NCBI GenBank assembly: GCA_002721995.1
Contig: PBMF01000048.1
Span: 1 to 52,990, forward strand
Reading direction: 5' to 3'
Length of the DNA: 52,990 nt
From: Chloroflexota bacterium
Lineage (GTDB): Bacteria; Chloroflexota; Dehalococcoidia; Lucifugimonadales; UBA3495
The translations under genes and the position numbers were made by a program. Shown here piece by piece: positions 35,605 to 43,712 of this stretch; the stretch's first letter is position 1; each line of letters starts with the position of its first letter. The notes beneath the pieces were generated by a model. The model searched no databases. It was given only the letters and a program-made list of their open reading frames with translations, and had not been told where the DNA came from.

Positions 35605-36375
35605 TTAATTCACGGTCCTATCTATTCTTTCGATCAGCGACGCCGTACCGGTCTCTTCGTCCACTTCCACCAGTACGGAGTTGAGAACGCAGGCTCCAAC
35701 GGCGACGGGCAGCCGGGTGGGCATGGAGGTCAAGAACCGCTCCAAGACGGCGTTCTTATCCGAGCCGATCACCGAGTCCATAGGGCCTGTCATGCCGACA
35801 TCGGTAATGTAGGCGGTGCCCTTGGGCAGGATGCGGGCGTCCACGGTGCCAACGTGGGTATGAGTGCCGAACACTCCGCTGACCCGGCCGTCCAGATACC
35901 AGCCCATGGCCTGCTTCTCCGAAGTGGCCTCGGCATGGAAATCGACGATGATCACGTTGTTGCCGTTCTCTTCTCTAAGTTTGGTCAGCAGAGCGTCAGC
36001 GGCCCGGAAGGGGCAGTCAACCGCCCCCATGAAGACCCGGCCCATCAGGTTCACCACGGTCAGAGCACCGCAGTGGATGTAGCCCCGGCCAGGAGCGTCA
36101 GGGTAGTTGGCCGGACGAATCAGTGGCAGTCCATCGTCCAGGTAGGGGTAGATCTCCCGCTTGTCCCAGATGTGGTTGCCCGAGGTCAGCACGTCCACGC
36201 CGCATTCCAGCAGTTCCGAGGCCGTGTCCAAGGTCAGTCCGAACCCGCCGGCTGTGTTCTCGCCGTTGCAGATCACAACGTCGATGGACTTCTCTCGCTT
36301 CAAATCGGGCAGCAGGGCCCGGACCGCCTGGCGGCCCGGCTTTCCAATCACGTCGCCAATCATCAATATGCGCAA
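35605..36375 (-). CDS. ymdB: YmdB-type metallophosphoesterase (2',3'-cyclic nucleotide phosphodiesterase)
   Basis: 256 residues. The best start is TTG (complement of 36373-36375): AAGGAG lies nine bases upstream and it gives the canonical opening MRILMIGDVIGKPGR. A GTG ten codons earlier has no such site. Metal ligands lie in IGDVIG, ICNGENTAGG, LTSGNHIWDK, VIIVDFHAEATSEK and FGTHTHVGTVD, all typical of the TIGR00282 family. In Bacillus, YmdB acts on cyclic nucleotides and lies beside rny, the same neighbour as here. Confidence 0.92.
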   Translation of the reverse strand: MRILMIGDVIGKPGRQAVRALLPDLKREKSIDVVICNGENTAGGFGLTLDTASELLECGVDVLTSGNHIWDKREIYPYLDDGLPLIRPANYPDAPGRGYIHCGALTVVNLMGRVFMGAVDCPFRAADALLTKLREENGNNVIIVDFHAEATSEKQAMGWYLDGRVSGVFGTHTHVGTVDARILPKGTAYITDVGMTGPMDSVIGSDKNAVLERFLTSMPTRLPVAVGACVLNSVLVEVDEETGTASLIERIDRTVN

Positions 36376-36452
36376 GCGTCCATGCTCCTTGGTCTGACCA
36401 TCCACTTCATTTTATTAGCTATGACAGGCGGTTGGCTACGGCCGTTCAATGT

Positions 36453-36497
36453 AAAGGGGACCCAGAACCGGGCCGATCCCGCTCTTAGGTCCCCTTT
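36453..36497 (-). terminator. Probable terminator between rny and ymdB (minus strand)
   Basis: AAAGGGGACC (36453-36462) pairs with GGTCCCCTTT (36488-36497), a perfect 10-bp stem with a 25-base GC-rich loop. The T-tract on the minus strand is only three bases, so termination may be partial. Confidence 0.55.
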
Positions 36498-36524
36498 GTG
36501 CTGCCTTGTTGTCCCGGGTGGGTG

Positions 36525-38060
36525 TTACTTGGCGTATTCCACGTTCCGGGTTTCCCGAATCACGGTCACCTTGATCTGACCGGGGAAGACCAGGTCGGAC
36601 TCCACCTTCTTGGCGATGTCCCTGGCCAGACCGGCGGCTTTGATGTCGTCCAGGTCGTCGGGTTTCACCATGACCCTGACTTCGCGGCCTGCCTGGATAG
36701 CGAAGGCGCGCTCCACGCCGTTGAAGCTGGTGGCCACGTCCTCAAGCTCCTTGAGCCTCTTGACGTACAGCTCCAGGGATTCGCGGCGTGCGCCGGGCCG
36801 GGAGGCGCTTATGGCGTCGGCCGAGGCCACCAAGAAGGACTCGATGGTCTCGTGGTCGTCGCTGTGGTGCTCCAAGATGCCCCGGTAAGAGCTGTGGTTG
36901 ATGCCATGCTTCCGGGCAATCTCGGCGCCGATCTCCGCGTGGGGGCCCGACACCTCATGGGTGACCGACTTGCCGATGTCGTGCAGCAGACCGCCCACTT
37001 TAGCGACCTGCACGTTGGCGCCGGCCTCAGCGGCCAGCATCCCGGAGAGCAGCGATACTTCGATGGAGTGCTGCAGCACGTTCTCGCCGTAGCTGTAGCG
37101 GAACTTGAGCTGGCCCAGCAGCCGGATCAGTTCCGAGTCCAGGCCGCTGACACCGACCTCGAAGGTCGCCTGTTCGCCGGCCTTCCAGATGGTCTGGTCA
37201 ATTTCTTCCTGGGCACGGTTGACCATGTCCTCGATGCGGGCGGGCTGAATACGTCCGTCCGAGACCAGCTTCTCCAGGGCGAGGCGCGCCACTTCGCGCC
37301 TGACCGGGTCGAAGCATGACACGGTAACAGCTTCGGGGGTGTCGTCAATGATGACGTCAACACCCGTGAGGGACTCCAGGGTGCGGATGTTGCGCCCTTC
37401 CCGTCCGATGAGACGGCCTTTCATCTCGTCGTTGGGCAGGGTTACGGTTGACGTGGTGACTTCCGATACCACATCGGTCGCAAGGCGATTGATGGCCACC
37501 GTGACAATCTTCCGGGCGTTATCGTTGGCCTTCTCTTTGTACTCTTTTTCCAGCTCGTAATAACGCTTGGAAAGGTCGTGCACGGCCTCTTCTTCACCGC
37601 GTTTGACCACCTGTTCACGGGCTTCTTCAACGCTGAGCCCGGCAACCTGCTCAAGAGCCCTGGTCTGTTCTTCCTTCAGGGCCTCGGCTTCCTGCCTGGC
37701 ATGTTCAACTTCCGCCTCTTGCTGTGCTAACTCGCGCTGTCTTTCTTCCTGGGCTTCAATCTTGCGTTCCAGTTGCTCTTCCCGCTGCATGTGCCTGCTC
37801 TCGATGCGGTGGAACTCCTGGCGTTGCTCTTTGAGTTCTGATTCTGTTTGGTTACGTAGTTTTAAAGCCTCTTCCTGGGCCGCCAATAGGACCTTTCTAC
37901 TGTCCTCTTCAGCCTGGGTGATAATACCTTTGGCATTCTCTTCAGCGATCTGAGCCGTGATGGCATCATTCCGCGCTTTCAGGACCTGCCAGGTAGCTAC
38001 ACCGATCCCTGCGGCCGCCAGGACGGCTAGGATGACGATGATAATCTCCAATGGAATCAC
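36525..38060 (-). CDS. rny: Ribonuclease Y
   Basis: A 511-residue membrane-anchored endoribonuclease that starts mRNA decay. IIIVILAVLAAAGIGVATW is the N-terminal membrane anchor, followed by a long Glu/Gln/Arg coiled coil to about residue 180. The KH RNA-binding domain contains DEMKGRLIGREGRNIRTLE. The HD domain contains NVLQHSIEVSLLSGMLAAE and VGGLLHDIGKSVTHEV, where HD are the metal ligands. The C terminus IKVTVIRETRNVEYAK is the family ending. It has its own promoter, divergent from dnaJ. Confidence 0.96.
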   Translation of the reverse strand: MIPLEIIIVILAVLAAAGIGVATWQVLKARNDAITAQIAEENAKGIITQAEEDSRKVLLAAQEEALKLRNQTESELKEQRQEFHRIESRHMQREEQLERKIEAQEERQRELAQQEAEVEHARQEAEALKEEQTRALEQVAGLSVEEAREQVVKRGEEEAVHDLSKRYYELEKEYKEKANDNARKIVTVAINRLATDVVSEVTTSTVTLPNDEMKGRLIGREGRNIRTLESLTGVDVIIDDTPEAVTVSCFDPVRREVARLALEKLVSDGRIQPARIEDMVNRAQEEIDQTIWKAGEQATFEVGVSGLDSELIRLLGQLKFRYSYGENVLQHSIEVSLLSGMLAAEAGANVQVAKVGGLLHDIGKSVTHEVSGPHAEIGAEIARKHGINHSSYRGILEHHSDDHETIESFLVASADAISASRPGARRESLELYVKRLKELEDVATSFNGVERAFAIQAGREVRVMVKPDDLDDIKAAGLARDIAKKVESDLVFPGQIKVTVIRETRNVEYAK

Positions 38061-38113
38061 CTATTCCTTTCCGCCTAGTGTGCCTAAAAAAAGAGCTATT
38101 GCTCCTGGATAAC

Positions 38114-38142
38114 ATCCTACCCAGATGACTATGGGGTGTCAA
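38114..38142 (-). promoter_or_regulatory. Promoter of rny (minus strand)
   Basis: On the minus strand TTGACA (complement of 38137-38142), 17-base spacer, TAGGAT (complement of 38114-38119). It lies about 55 bases before the rny ATG, in the 308-base divergent gap 38061-38368, which otherwise holds only the dnaJ promoter. Confidence 0.75.
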
Positions 38143-38287
38143 GGCGAAACTCGCTCCCGTGGAGCCTGGTAATCTAATCAATTCGACACTCCCGTTACGC
38201 AAAATTTCGCCGTCAATCTGAGTGCATCCAGGACGCGATTCCGGACGGCCCCCAAGGGATTACCGCCCACCACAGGCGTATCTGCTA

Positions 38288-38316
38288 TTGAGCGGCCACA
38301 GGGCCTGCTCTATAAT
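38288..38316 (+). promoter_or_regulatory. Promoter of dnaJ
   Basis: TTGAGC at 38288-38293, 17-base spacer, perfect TATAAT at 38311-38316, about 52 bases before the dnaJ ATG. It shares the divergent gap with the rny promoter. No CIRCE or HAIR element was seen. Confidence 0.75.
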
Positions 38317-38368
38317 GATTGGGTACTAATCCACAGCTTGGAGATAAGAACACAACAGGTGTTCATTA

Positions 38369-39496
38369 ATGGCTGACAACGACTATTACGATCTTCTTGG
38401 CGTCTCTAGGGGCGTGGGAGACGAGGATATCCGCAAGGCCTTCCGACGCAAGGCCATGGAGTTCCACCCGGACCGAAACAAGAGCCCCGACGCCGAAGAA
38501 AAATTCAAGGAGATCAACGAGGCCTACCAGGTCCTCTCCGACGCCAACAAACGGGCCCAATACGACCAATTTGGCAAGGCTGGCGTGGGCGCCAACGGTG
38601 GGGCCGGTCAACCCTTTGACGGCTTTGACGTTTTTGGTGGCTTTGGCGACATTTTCGATTCGTTTTTCGGAGACGGCACCGGAAGACGTGCTCGCCAAGC
38701 GCAGAGAGGCAGCGATCTGCAACAGCGCGTCGTATTGAATTTCGAAGAGGCCGTGTTCGGGGCCGAGCGCGAAGTCGAAGTCACCCGGTTGGAAAACTGT
38801 TCTGTCTGCTCCGGTGCCGGAAACGAACCTGGAACTCCTCTGGACACCTGCAACACTTGCAAGGGTAACGGCCAGGTGCGCCGGGCCCAACGGAGCGTCT
38901 TCGGCCAGTTCACCCAGGTGACCACCTGCACCAGTTGTCAGGGACGGGGGACCATCATCAAGACCGTGTGCTCCAATTGCCGGGGCGGCGGCAAGGAACG
39001 TAAATCCCGCAAGATCGCAGTGAACATACCCGCCGGAGTGGAAAGCGGCATCCAGGTGCGGCTCACGGGCGAAGGCGACGCCGGCAGTGAAGGCGGCGGA
39101 CCGGGCAACCTCTACGTGTATCTGGACGTGCAGGAGCACCAGTTCTTCCATAGGGAGGGTTCGGACCTGATCTATGAACTGCCCATAAACATCGCCGAGG
39201 CGGCTTTGGGGGTGGACAAGTCCATCCCCACATTGGATGGTGACGACGAGGAACTGAGCCTGCCCCAGGGTACCCAGCCCGGTTCCGAGTTCCGTATCCG
39301 TGGCAAAGGCGTGCCCCACCTGAACGGCAGCCGCCGGGGCGATCTGAGGGTTTCGGTGGATGTGCGCGTTCCCGGTTCGCTGGACGACCGCCAGCGCGAA
39401 CTGCTGGAAGAGTTGGCGGATTCCTTTGGAACCCCCACTGGGGACGGGGGAGACGACAAGGGGCTCTTCGATAAGATCAAAGAAGCCCTGGGATAA
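38369..39496 (+). CDS. dnaJ: Chaperone DnaJ (Hsp40)
   Basis: A 375-residue type I J-protein that stimulates DnaK ATPase. The J domain is at residues 5-70 with HPD at 33-35; a Gly/Phe-rich linker follows (VGANGGAGQPFDGFDVFGG). The zinc-binding region has all four CxxCxGxG repeats (CSVCSGAG, CNTCKGNG, CTSCQGRG, CSNCRGGG). The C-terminal peptide-binding domains follow (INIAEAALGVDKSIPTLDG, GKGVPHLNGSRRGDL). It is separate from the hspR-grpE-dnaK operon and followed by a terminator and prmA. Confidence 0.97.
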   Translation: MADNDYYDLLGVSRGVGDEDIRKAFRRKAMEFHPDRNKSPDAEEKFKEINEAYQVLSDANKRAQYDQFGKAGVGANGGAGQPFDGFDVFGGFGDIFDSFFGDGTGRRARQAQRGSDLQQRVVLNFEEAVFGAEREVEVTRLENCSVCSGAGNEPGTPLDTCNTCKGNGQVRRAQRSVFGQFTQVTTCTSCQGRGTIIKTVCSNCRGGGKERKSRKIAVNIPAGVESGIQVRLTGEGDAGSEGGGPGNLYVYLDVQEHQFFHREGSDLIYELPINIAEAALGVDKSIPTLDGDDEELSLPQGTQPGSEFRIRGKGVPHLNGSRRGDLRVSVDVRVPGSLDDRQRELLEELADSFGTPTGDGGDDKGLFDKIKEALG

Positions 39497-39522
39497 CTCC
39501 GGACACCTAGACCAACCAATGG

Positions 39523-39556
39523 AAGACCCGGGGACGGCCAGTCCGCCGGGTCTTTT
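39523..39556 (+). terminator. Terminator after dnaJ
   Basis: AAGACCCGG (39523-39531) pairs with CCGGGTCTT (39546-39554), with an inner GGAC/GTCC stem and TTTT tail to 39556. It lies between dnaJ and prmA. Confidence 0.8.
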
Positions 39557-39606
39557 GACTGGACCCAACCAGGTACCCTGCATCCAACCGATCAAGTGGA
39601 GGCCCC

Positions 39607-40491
39607 TTGCCCTGGAAAGAACTAAGCGTTTCAGTGCCCCACGAATACGTGGAACCCATTTCCTATCTGTTCAGCCGATACGGGAAGGGACTTAGCACCC
39701 AGCTGGACGGCAAGGGCCGTGTCCTCCTCCGCACCTACCTGTCCTCTGGCTCCAAGCAGCGGTTGGCGCGCATAGAGGTTGGGGTCAAATTGGTGGCCGC
39801 CGTCGAGCCCATGGGGGCTCTGGAGATCCGCGACCTTCCCGACGACGAAGACTGGCAGAACTCTTGGAAATCTCATTTCCGCATCCTGCGCATCGGTAAG
39901 AACCTGGTCATCAAACCCACCTGGCTGGAATTTGACCCGACGCCGGAAGATATCGTCATCGAACTGGACCCCGGCATCGCCTTCGGCACCGGTTACCACC
40001 CTACGACGGACACTTGTCTCCAGGCGATGGAGCAGCACATCACACCCGGAATGAAGGTGCTGGACCTGGGTACGGGGTCGGGCATCCTGACCCTTGCCGC
40101 CGCCAAGTTGGGGGCGGCGAATATCACGGCGTTGGACATAGATTCTCAAGCGGTGACCGCAGCCCGGCGCAATTTCCGGCGCTGTGGTATCAGCAAGCAA
40201 GTGAAACTTGGCCAGGGATCGGTCCCCCACCCAACAGCCGGCGACGGTCAATTCGACCTGGCTGCGGCCAATATCTCGGCCAGGGGAGTCGTGGACCGCT
40301 GCCCCTTCATCCTCACTGCCCTGAAGCCGGAGGGCCTTTTCCTGGCATCGGGCCTGCTCAAGACACAGCAGGAAGAGGTTGCGGAAGCCGTGGAGCCCCT
40401 GGGATTCACCCTGATAAGCGAATGGCCTCAAGAAGAGTGGGTGACTCTGCTCTACCGGGCCCCTGCTTCCCCGCCGGAAACCGCCGAATAG
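39607..40491 (+). CDS. prmA: Ribosomal protein L11 methyltransferase PrmA
   Basis: A 294-residue SAM methyltransferase that trimethylates ribosomal protein L11. It starts at TTG 39607 with GGAGG at 39598-39602, a short gap. The N-terminal substrate-recognition domain is followed by DPGIAFGTGYHPTTDTCLQAME, the PrmA signature, and MKVLDLGTGSGILTLAAAKLG, the SAM-binding motif I, with ITALDIDSQAVTAARRN next. FDLAAANISARGVVDRCPFI carries the N-rich catalytic motif. The dnaJ-prmA order is common in bacteria. Confidence 0.9.
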   Translation: MPWKELSVSVPHEYVEPISYLFSRYGKGLSTQLDGKGRVLLRTYLSSGSKQRLARIEVGVKLVAAVEPMGALEIRDLPDDEDWQNSWKSHFRILRIGKNLVIKPTWLEFDPTPEDIVIELDPGIAFGTGYHPTTDTCLQAMEQHITPGMKVLDLGTGSGILTLAAAKLGAANITALDIDSQAVTAARRNFRRCGISKQVKLGQGSVPHPTAGDGQFDLAAANISARGVVDRCPFILTALKPEGLFLASGLLKTQQEEVAEAVEPLGFTLISEWPQEEWVTLLYRAPASPPETAE

Positions 40492-40530
40492 TCCGGCGGC
40501 GGCCAGGCTGGGCGCAGGCTCAATTTCCTG

Positions 40531-40559
40531 TTGCATTTTCTCCGCCCCGAAGTTACCAT
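40531..40559 (+). promoter_or_regulatory. Possible promoter of the kinase-phosphatase pair
   Basis: TTGCAT at 40531-40536, 17-base spacer, TACCAT at 40554-40559. Its position supports the downstream TTG start of the kinase at 40669. Confidence 0.4.
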
Positions 40560-40668
40560 CCAAATGTTCGCAAACGGGGTGGATTTTGGTACGGAGCGGG
40601 CCTTTTGGGAGACTTCTTCCGGTCCGGACCCCAACCCCTTAGCCCAACATCATTCAGGAGCTGAACCC

Positions 40669-41685
40669 TTGGAGAAGGTCGACCTAGACCGATACGAACT
40701 TACCGGCCGTCTCGGCTCCGGCGCCGACTATGAAGTCAGGTCGGCGGTTGACCGTGAGACGGGCCAGAAAGTCGCCATCAAGCGTCCTGTGCCCCAGGCC
40801 ATCAGCCGCAACCAGCACGAAGCCATCGAGGCCCGCACCGAGAAGATTCTGCAGGCCTACCAAGACGTCGGTTCATCCACCGCCCTGATCTCCCCCATCG
40901 TCGGTTACACCGAACGCACCACCCACGACGGCTTTTTCGGCGACGATCTGAGCCAGGAATACCAGGTCTTGGTGGAAGAGCGCGCCCAGGGCATCCCCCT
41001 ATTGGGCGACATGATGTCCAAGTTCAAGGGAGTACCCATTGGCGCAGGCCAAAACCTGTTCGCCCTCTTCCCCCTGGTGCGCCCGGAAAGCATCCCGGCC
41101 CACCCCGTCCACAACCAACTTCTGGACATGGAGGAAGCCTATCTAAAGGCCGGCTACGTGGTCTTGGACCTGCGCCCCCAGAATGTTTTTTACCAACCCG
41201 CAACCGGGCGTGTGGTAATCATAGACACCGGGGCCCTGGCCAAGCTGGGCGAGACCCCTCCCCCCGGCCGGCCCGCGTTGGACGTGAACGACGTTTGTCT
41301 GGAGATGCTGAAATTCTATTCCACCCCTGAAGTCCCGCCCACTGACGCCTCGGGCTACCGTGACCCGCGGGGCATCCGTCCCATCGTGGACATTGGGCAG
41401 GAACTGGACGAGATAGCGAGGGACCTGGCCGACTGCCCGGCCGACGTGGCCGAAGCAGGCAGCCTGATGTTGGAGAATATCCGGGAACGCTCTTACTCCG
41501 ATTACACCAAGTTCCGTGACGACCTGAACACGTACCTGGACCGCAGGGTGGAGAGAAACGAAGGACTGGCCAACGTCAATGAAATCCGGCAGACTTGGCT
41601 CGAAGCCGCCCAGTGGTTCAATGAAGACTACTGGCGGGGGTTCTTGTTCGACCCGGACTCAGAACTTGCGGATTACCTGGCCTAG
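40669..41685 (+). CDS. Serine/threonine protein kinase-like protein with atypical DTG motif
   Basis: 338 residues from TTG 40669, which follows AGGAG (40656-40660) at eight bases; the longer frame from 40531 would run through the putative promoter. It has a kinase fold: Gly-rich loop LGSGADYEV (residues 15-23), KVAIKRP with Lys38, a Glu-rich alpha-C helix, catalytic loop YVVLDLRPQNVFY with Asp167 and Asn172 in place of HRDLKPxN, and VVIIDTGAL with Asp186 replacing DFG by DTG. The catalytic residues are kept although surrounding motifs have drifted, so activity is plausible. About 150 C-terminal residues are helical with no recognised domain and no membrane helix. A PP2C phosphatase follows 51 bases later. 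Confidence 0.75.
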   Translation: MEKVDLDRYELTGRLGSGADYEVRSAVDRETGQKVAIKRPVPQAISRNQHEAIEARTEKILQAYQDVGSSTALISPIVGYTERTTHDGFFGDDLSQEYQVLVEERAQGIPLLGDMMSKFKGVPIGAGQNLFALFPLVRPESIPAHPVHNQLLDMEEAYLKAGYVVLDLRPQNVFYQPATGRVVIIDTGALAKLGETPPPGRPALDVNDVCLEMLKFYSTPEVPPTDASGYRDPRGIRPIVDIGQELDEIARDLADCPADVAEAGSLMLENIRERSYSDYTKFRDDLNTYLDRRVERNEGLANVNEIRQTWLEAAQWFNEDYWRGFLFDPDSELADYLA

Positions 41686-41736
41686 AGAGGGCGTTGAGCC
41701 CCAATAGTCAAAATGATTCATAGAGGTTTGGCGTAG

Positions 41737-42414
41737 ATGCTGTCAAGCACAGTCACCACATTGCAGGACAATTCAGCCCACGGCGAAGACAATCTCCTGA
41801 CCAAGGACCTGGGGAACGGGGATTTCTTGGACGTGGTAATGGACGGAGTCACCGGCCACGGCGGTGAGCAGGCCAGCACGGAATTGGCGGAGGCCTTGAA
41901 CGGCACCGAGCCGGCGAATTCGGACGAAATACAGACCGTCCTGGAAGAGATGAACGCCGATTTCTACAGCGTCGGCGCCGGACGGTTCCTATTGACCACG
42001 GTCTCCGCAGTGCTGGGCAGGGGCAACCAATTGCAGATAGTCACCGCCGGGGACAGCCCCATCTTCTTGATCAACAAAGACGGCCACCAGAAGATATCAG
42101 GGCACGCCGGTGGATTTATGCACGTGGGTGTAGCCCGGGCCATCGGCGCCTCCGAGCAATTGGGACAAACACACCGCGTTGAAGTCCAGCCCTCGCCCGG
42201 TGACCGGCTGGTCCTGGCCACCGATGGCATCACCGACAACATGTCCATCGACGAACTGGCCGAAGTGGTCCGCAACGCCGCCACACCGGAAGCGGCGGCT
42301 GAGTCCATAGAAAGCACCATCCACATGCGCCTCCAGGACGGCTACGTTCCGGAGACCCTGGGGGTGCGGTTCCGCTATGACGACCGCACCTGCATAATCC
42401 GATTCTTCGAGTAG
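41737..42414 (+). CDS. PP2C-family protein phosphatase
   Basis: A 225-residue compact phosphatase. NSAHGEDNLLTKDLGNGDFLDVVMDGVTGHGGEQAS contains the first metal-binding Asp motifs (DG-x-GGH is seen as DGVTGHGG). ITAGDSPIF-like VTAGDSPIFLINKDG, GDRLVLATDGITDN and YDDRTCIIRF are the other PP2C motifs with metal-ligand Asp. It is expected to remove phosphate from Ser/Thr, probably countering the kinase immediately upstream. There is no membrane segment or sensor domain. Confidence 0.85.
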   Translation: MLSSTVTTLQDNSAHGEDNLLTKDLGNGDFLDVVMDGVTGHGGEQASTELAEALNGTEPANSDEIQTVLEEMNADFYSVGAGRFLLTTVSAVLGRGNQLQIVTAGDSPIFLINKDGHQKISGHAGGFMHVGVARAIGASEQLGQTHRVEVQPSPGDRLVLATDGITDNMSIDELAEVVRNAATPEAAAESIESTIHMRLQDGYVPETLGVRFRYDDRTCIIRFFE

Positions 42415-42448
42415 GCCATCTTTAGGCCCCGGCCACCCGGCGCACCAG

Positions 42449-42475
42449 GCGACGTTATGTGAACATAAACGTCGC
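42449..42475. promoter_or_regulatory. Operator-like inverted repeat upstream of ino1
   Basis: GCGACGTTATGT (42449-42460), two-base centre GA, then ACAT-A-AACGTCGC (42463-42475). All 12 pairs are complementary with one extra A on the right arm. It lies just upstream of the ino1 -35 box. No T-tract follows, so a protein-binding site is more likely than a terminator. Confidence 0.6.
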
Positions 42476-42493
42476 AATCCGTCGCGCCTACAC

Positions 42494-42522
42494 TTGTGAC
42501 CGATAGGGCAACTTGCTACAAT
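42494..42522 (+). promoter_or_regulatory. Promoter of the ino1 operon
   Basis: TTGTGA at 42494-42499, 17-base spacer, TACAAT at 42517-42522 (5 of 6), about 75 bases before the GTG start. Confidence 0.65.
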
Positions 42523-42596
42523 GCGACCGCTCGGCGGGAGTTGGGCAGCACACCCTGAATGACTAACTTAGGGTAAAGGCAAAAGGAGCCAAATCA

Positions 42597-43670
42597 GTGG
42601 GGAAGATCAAGGTTGCAATCATCGGCGTGGGGAACTGCGCCTCATCACTGGTACAGGGCATCCACAAATACGTGGAGATACCGGATGACGCCGAAGTGAC
42701 GGGCGTCATGCACAACACCATCGGAGGCTACCGCATCGAGGACATTGAAGTCGTCGCGGCCTTCGACATCGATGAAAATAAGGTCGGAAAGGACCTCTCC
42801 GAAGCAATCTTCGCCCCACCCAACAACACCATCAAATTTGCCGACGTGCCCAAGACCGGAGTCATTGTAGACCGGGGCATGACCCACGACGGCGTGGGCA
42901 GATACCTGGCAGACGTGGTCAAAAAAGCCCCCGGCTCCACCGCCGACATCACCGGCATCCTGCAGGAGCGGGAAGTGGACGTGGTCATCAACTATCTGCC
43001 GGTGGGCAGCGAGCAGGCCACCAAGTGGTACGTGGAGCAGATCCTCAACGCCCGCTGCGGCATGGTCAACTGCATCCCCGTGTTCTTGGCCAGAGAGGAA
43101 TACTGGCGCAACCGCTTTGAAGAGCGCGGCGTGCCCATCGTCGGCGACGACATCAAGTCCCAGTTGGGCGCCACCATCACCCACCGCGTGTTGACCCGCC
43201 TGTTCGAGGACCGGGGCGTCACCATCGACAACACCTACCAATTGAACTTTGGCGGCAACACCGACTTCCTGAACATGCTGGAGCGGGACCGCCTCACCTC
43301 CAAGAAGATTTCCAAGACCACCTCGGTCACCTCCCAGATGGACGAAGAGCCCGAGGCGGACGACATACACATCGGCCCCAGCGACCACGTGCCCTGGTTG
43401 AAGGACCGGAAGTGGTGCTATATCCGCATGGAAGGCCGGGTATTTGGCGGCGCACCCATCAACCTTGAACTGAAACTGGAAGTCTGGGACAGCCCCAACT
43501 CAGCAGGTGTTGTGGTTGACGCCATCCGTTGCGCCAAGCTGGCCATGGACCGGGGACAAGGTGGAGCGGTGGAGGGCGCCAGCGCCTACTTCATGAAGTC
43601 TCCCCCATTCCAGCACACCGACGACCAGGCAAGGGACTTGGTCGACGCGTTCATAGCCGAGGAAAAATAA
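42597..43670 (+). CDS. ino1: Inositol-3-phosphate synthase
   Basis: A 357-residue NAD-dependent enzyme converting glucose-6-phosphate to 1L-myo-inositol-3-phosphate. GTG at 42597 follows AAGGAG (42583-42588). [22 protein letters not shown] is the NAD-binding Rossmann motif. [66 protein letters not shown] and [12 protein letters not shown] are conserved catalytic segments, where the Lys-rich GDDIKSQ and NFGGN motifs are diagnostic. It has the short actinobacterial/archaeal form. It is followed by PimA-like and CDP-alcohol transferase genes. Confidence 0.95.
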   Translation: MGKIKVAIIGVGNCASSLVQGIHKYVEIPDDAEVTGVMHNTIGGYRIEDIEVVAAFDIDENKVGKDLSEAIFAPPNNTIKFADVPKTGVIVDRGMTHDGVGRYLADVVKKAPGSTADITGILQEREVDVVINYLPVGSEQATKWYVEQILNARCGMVNCIPVFLAREEYWRNRFEERGVPIVGDDIKSQLGATITHRVLTRLFEDRGVTIDNTYQLNFGGNTDFLNMLERDRLTSKKISKTTSVTSQMDEEPEADDIHIGPSDHVPWLKDRKWCYIRMEGRVFGGAPINLELKLEVWDSPNSAGVVVDAIRCAKLAMDRGQGGAVEGASAYFMKSPPFQHTDDQARDLVDAFIAEEK

Positions 43671-43712
43671 CGGGGCCCGCCGCCCCAACGGCGATGTAGC
43701 GGGAGCAATGCC

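Noticed and set aside
34840-36579. Very long plus-strand open frame (579 codons) opposite the PHP and ymdB genes
   Set aside because: It is antisense to two recognisable enzymes, with His/Gln/Val-rich sequence and no motif.
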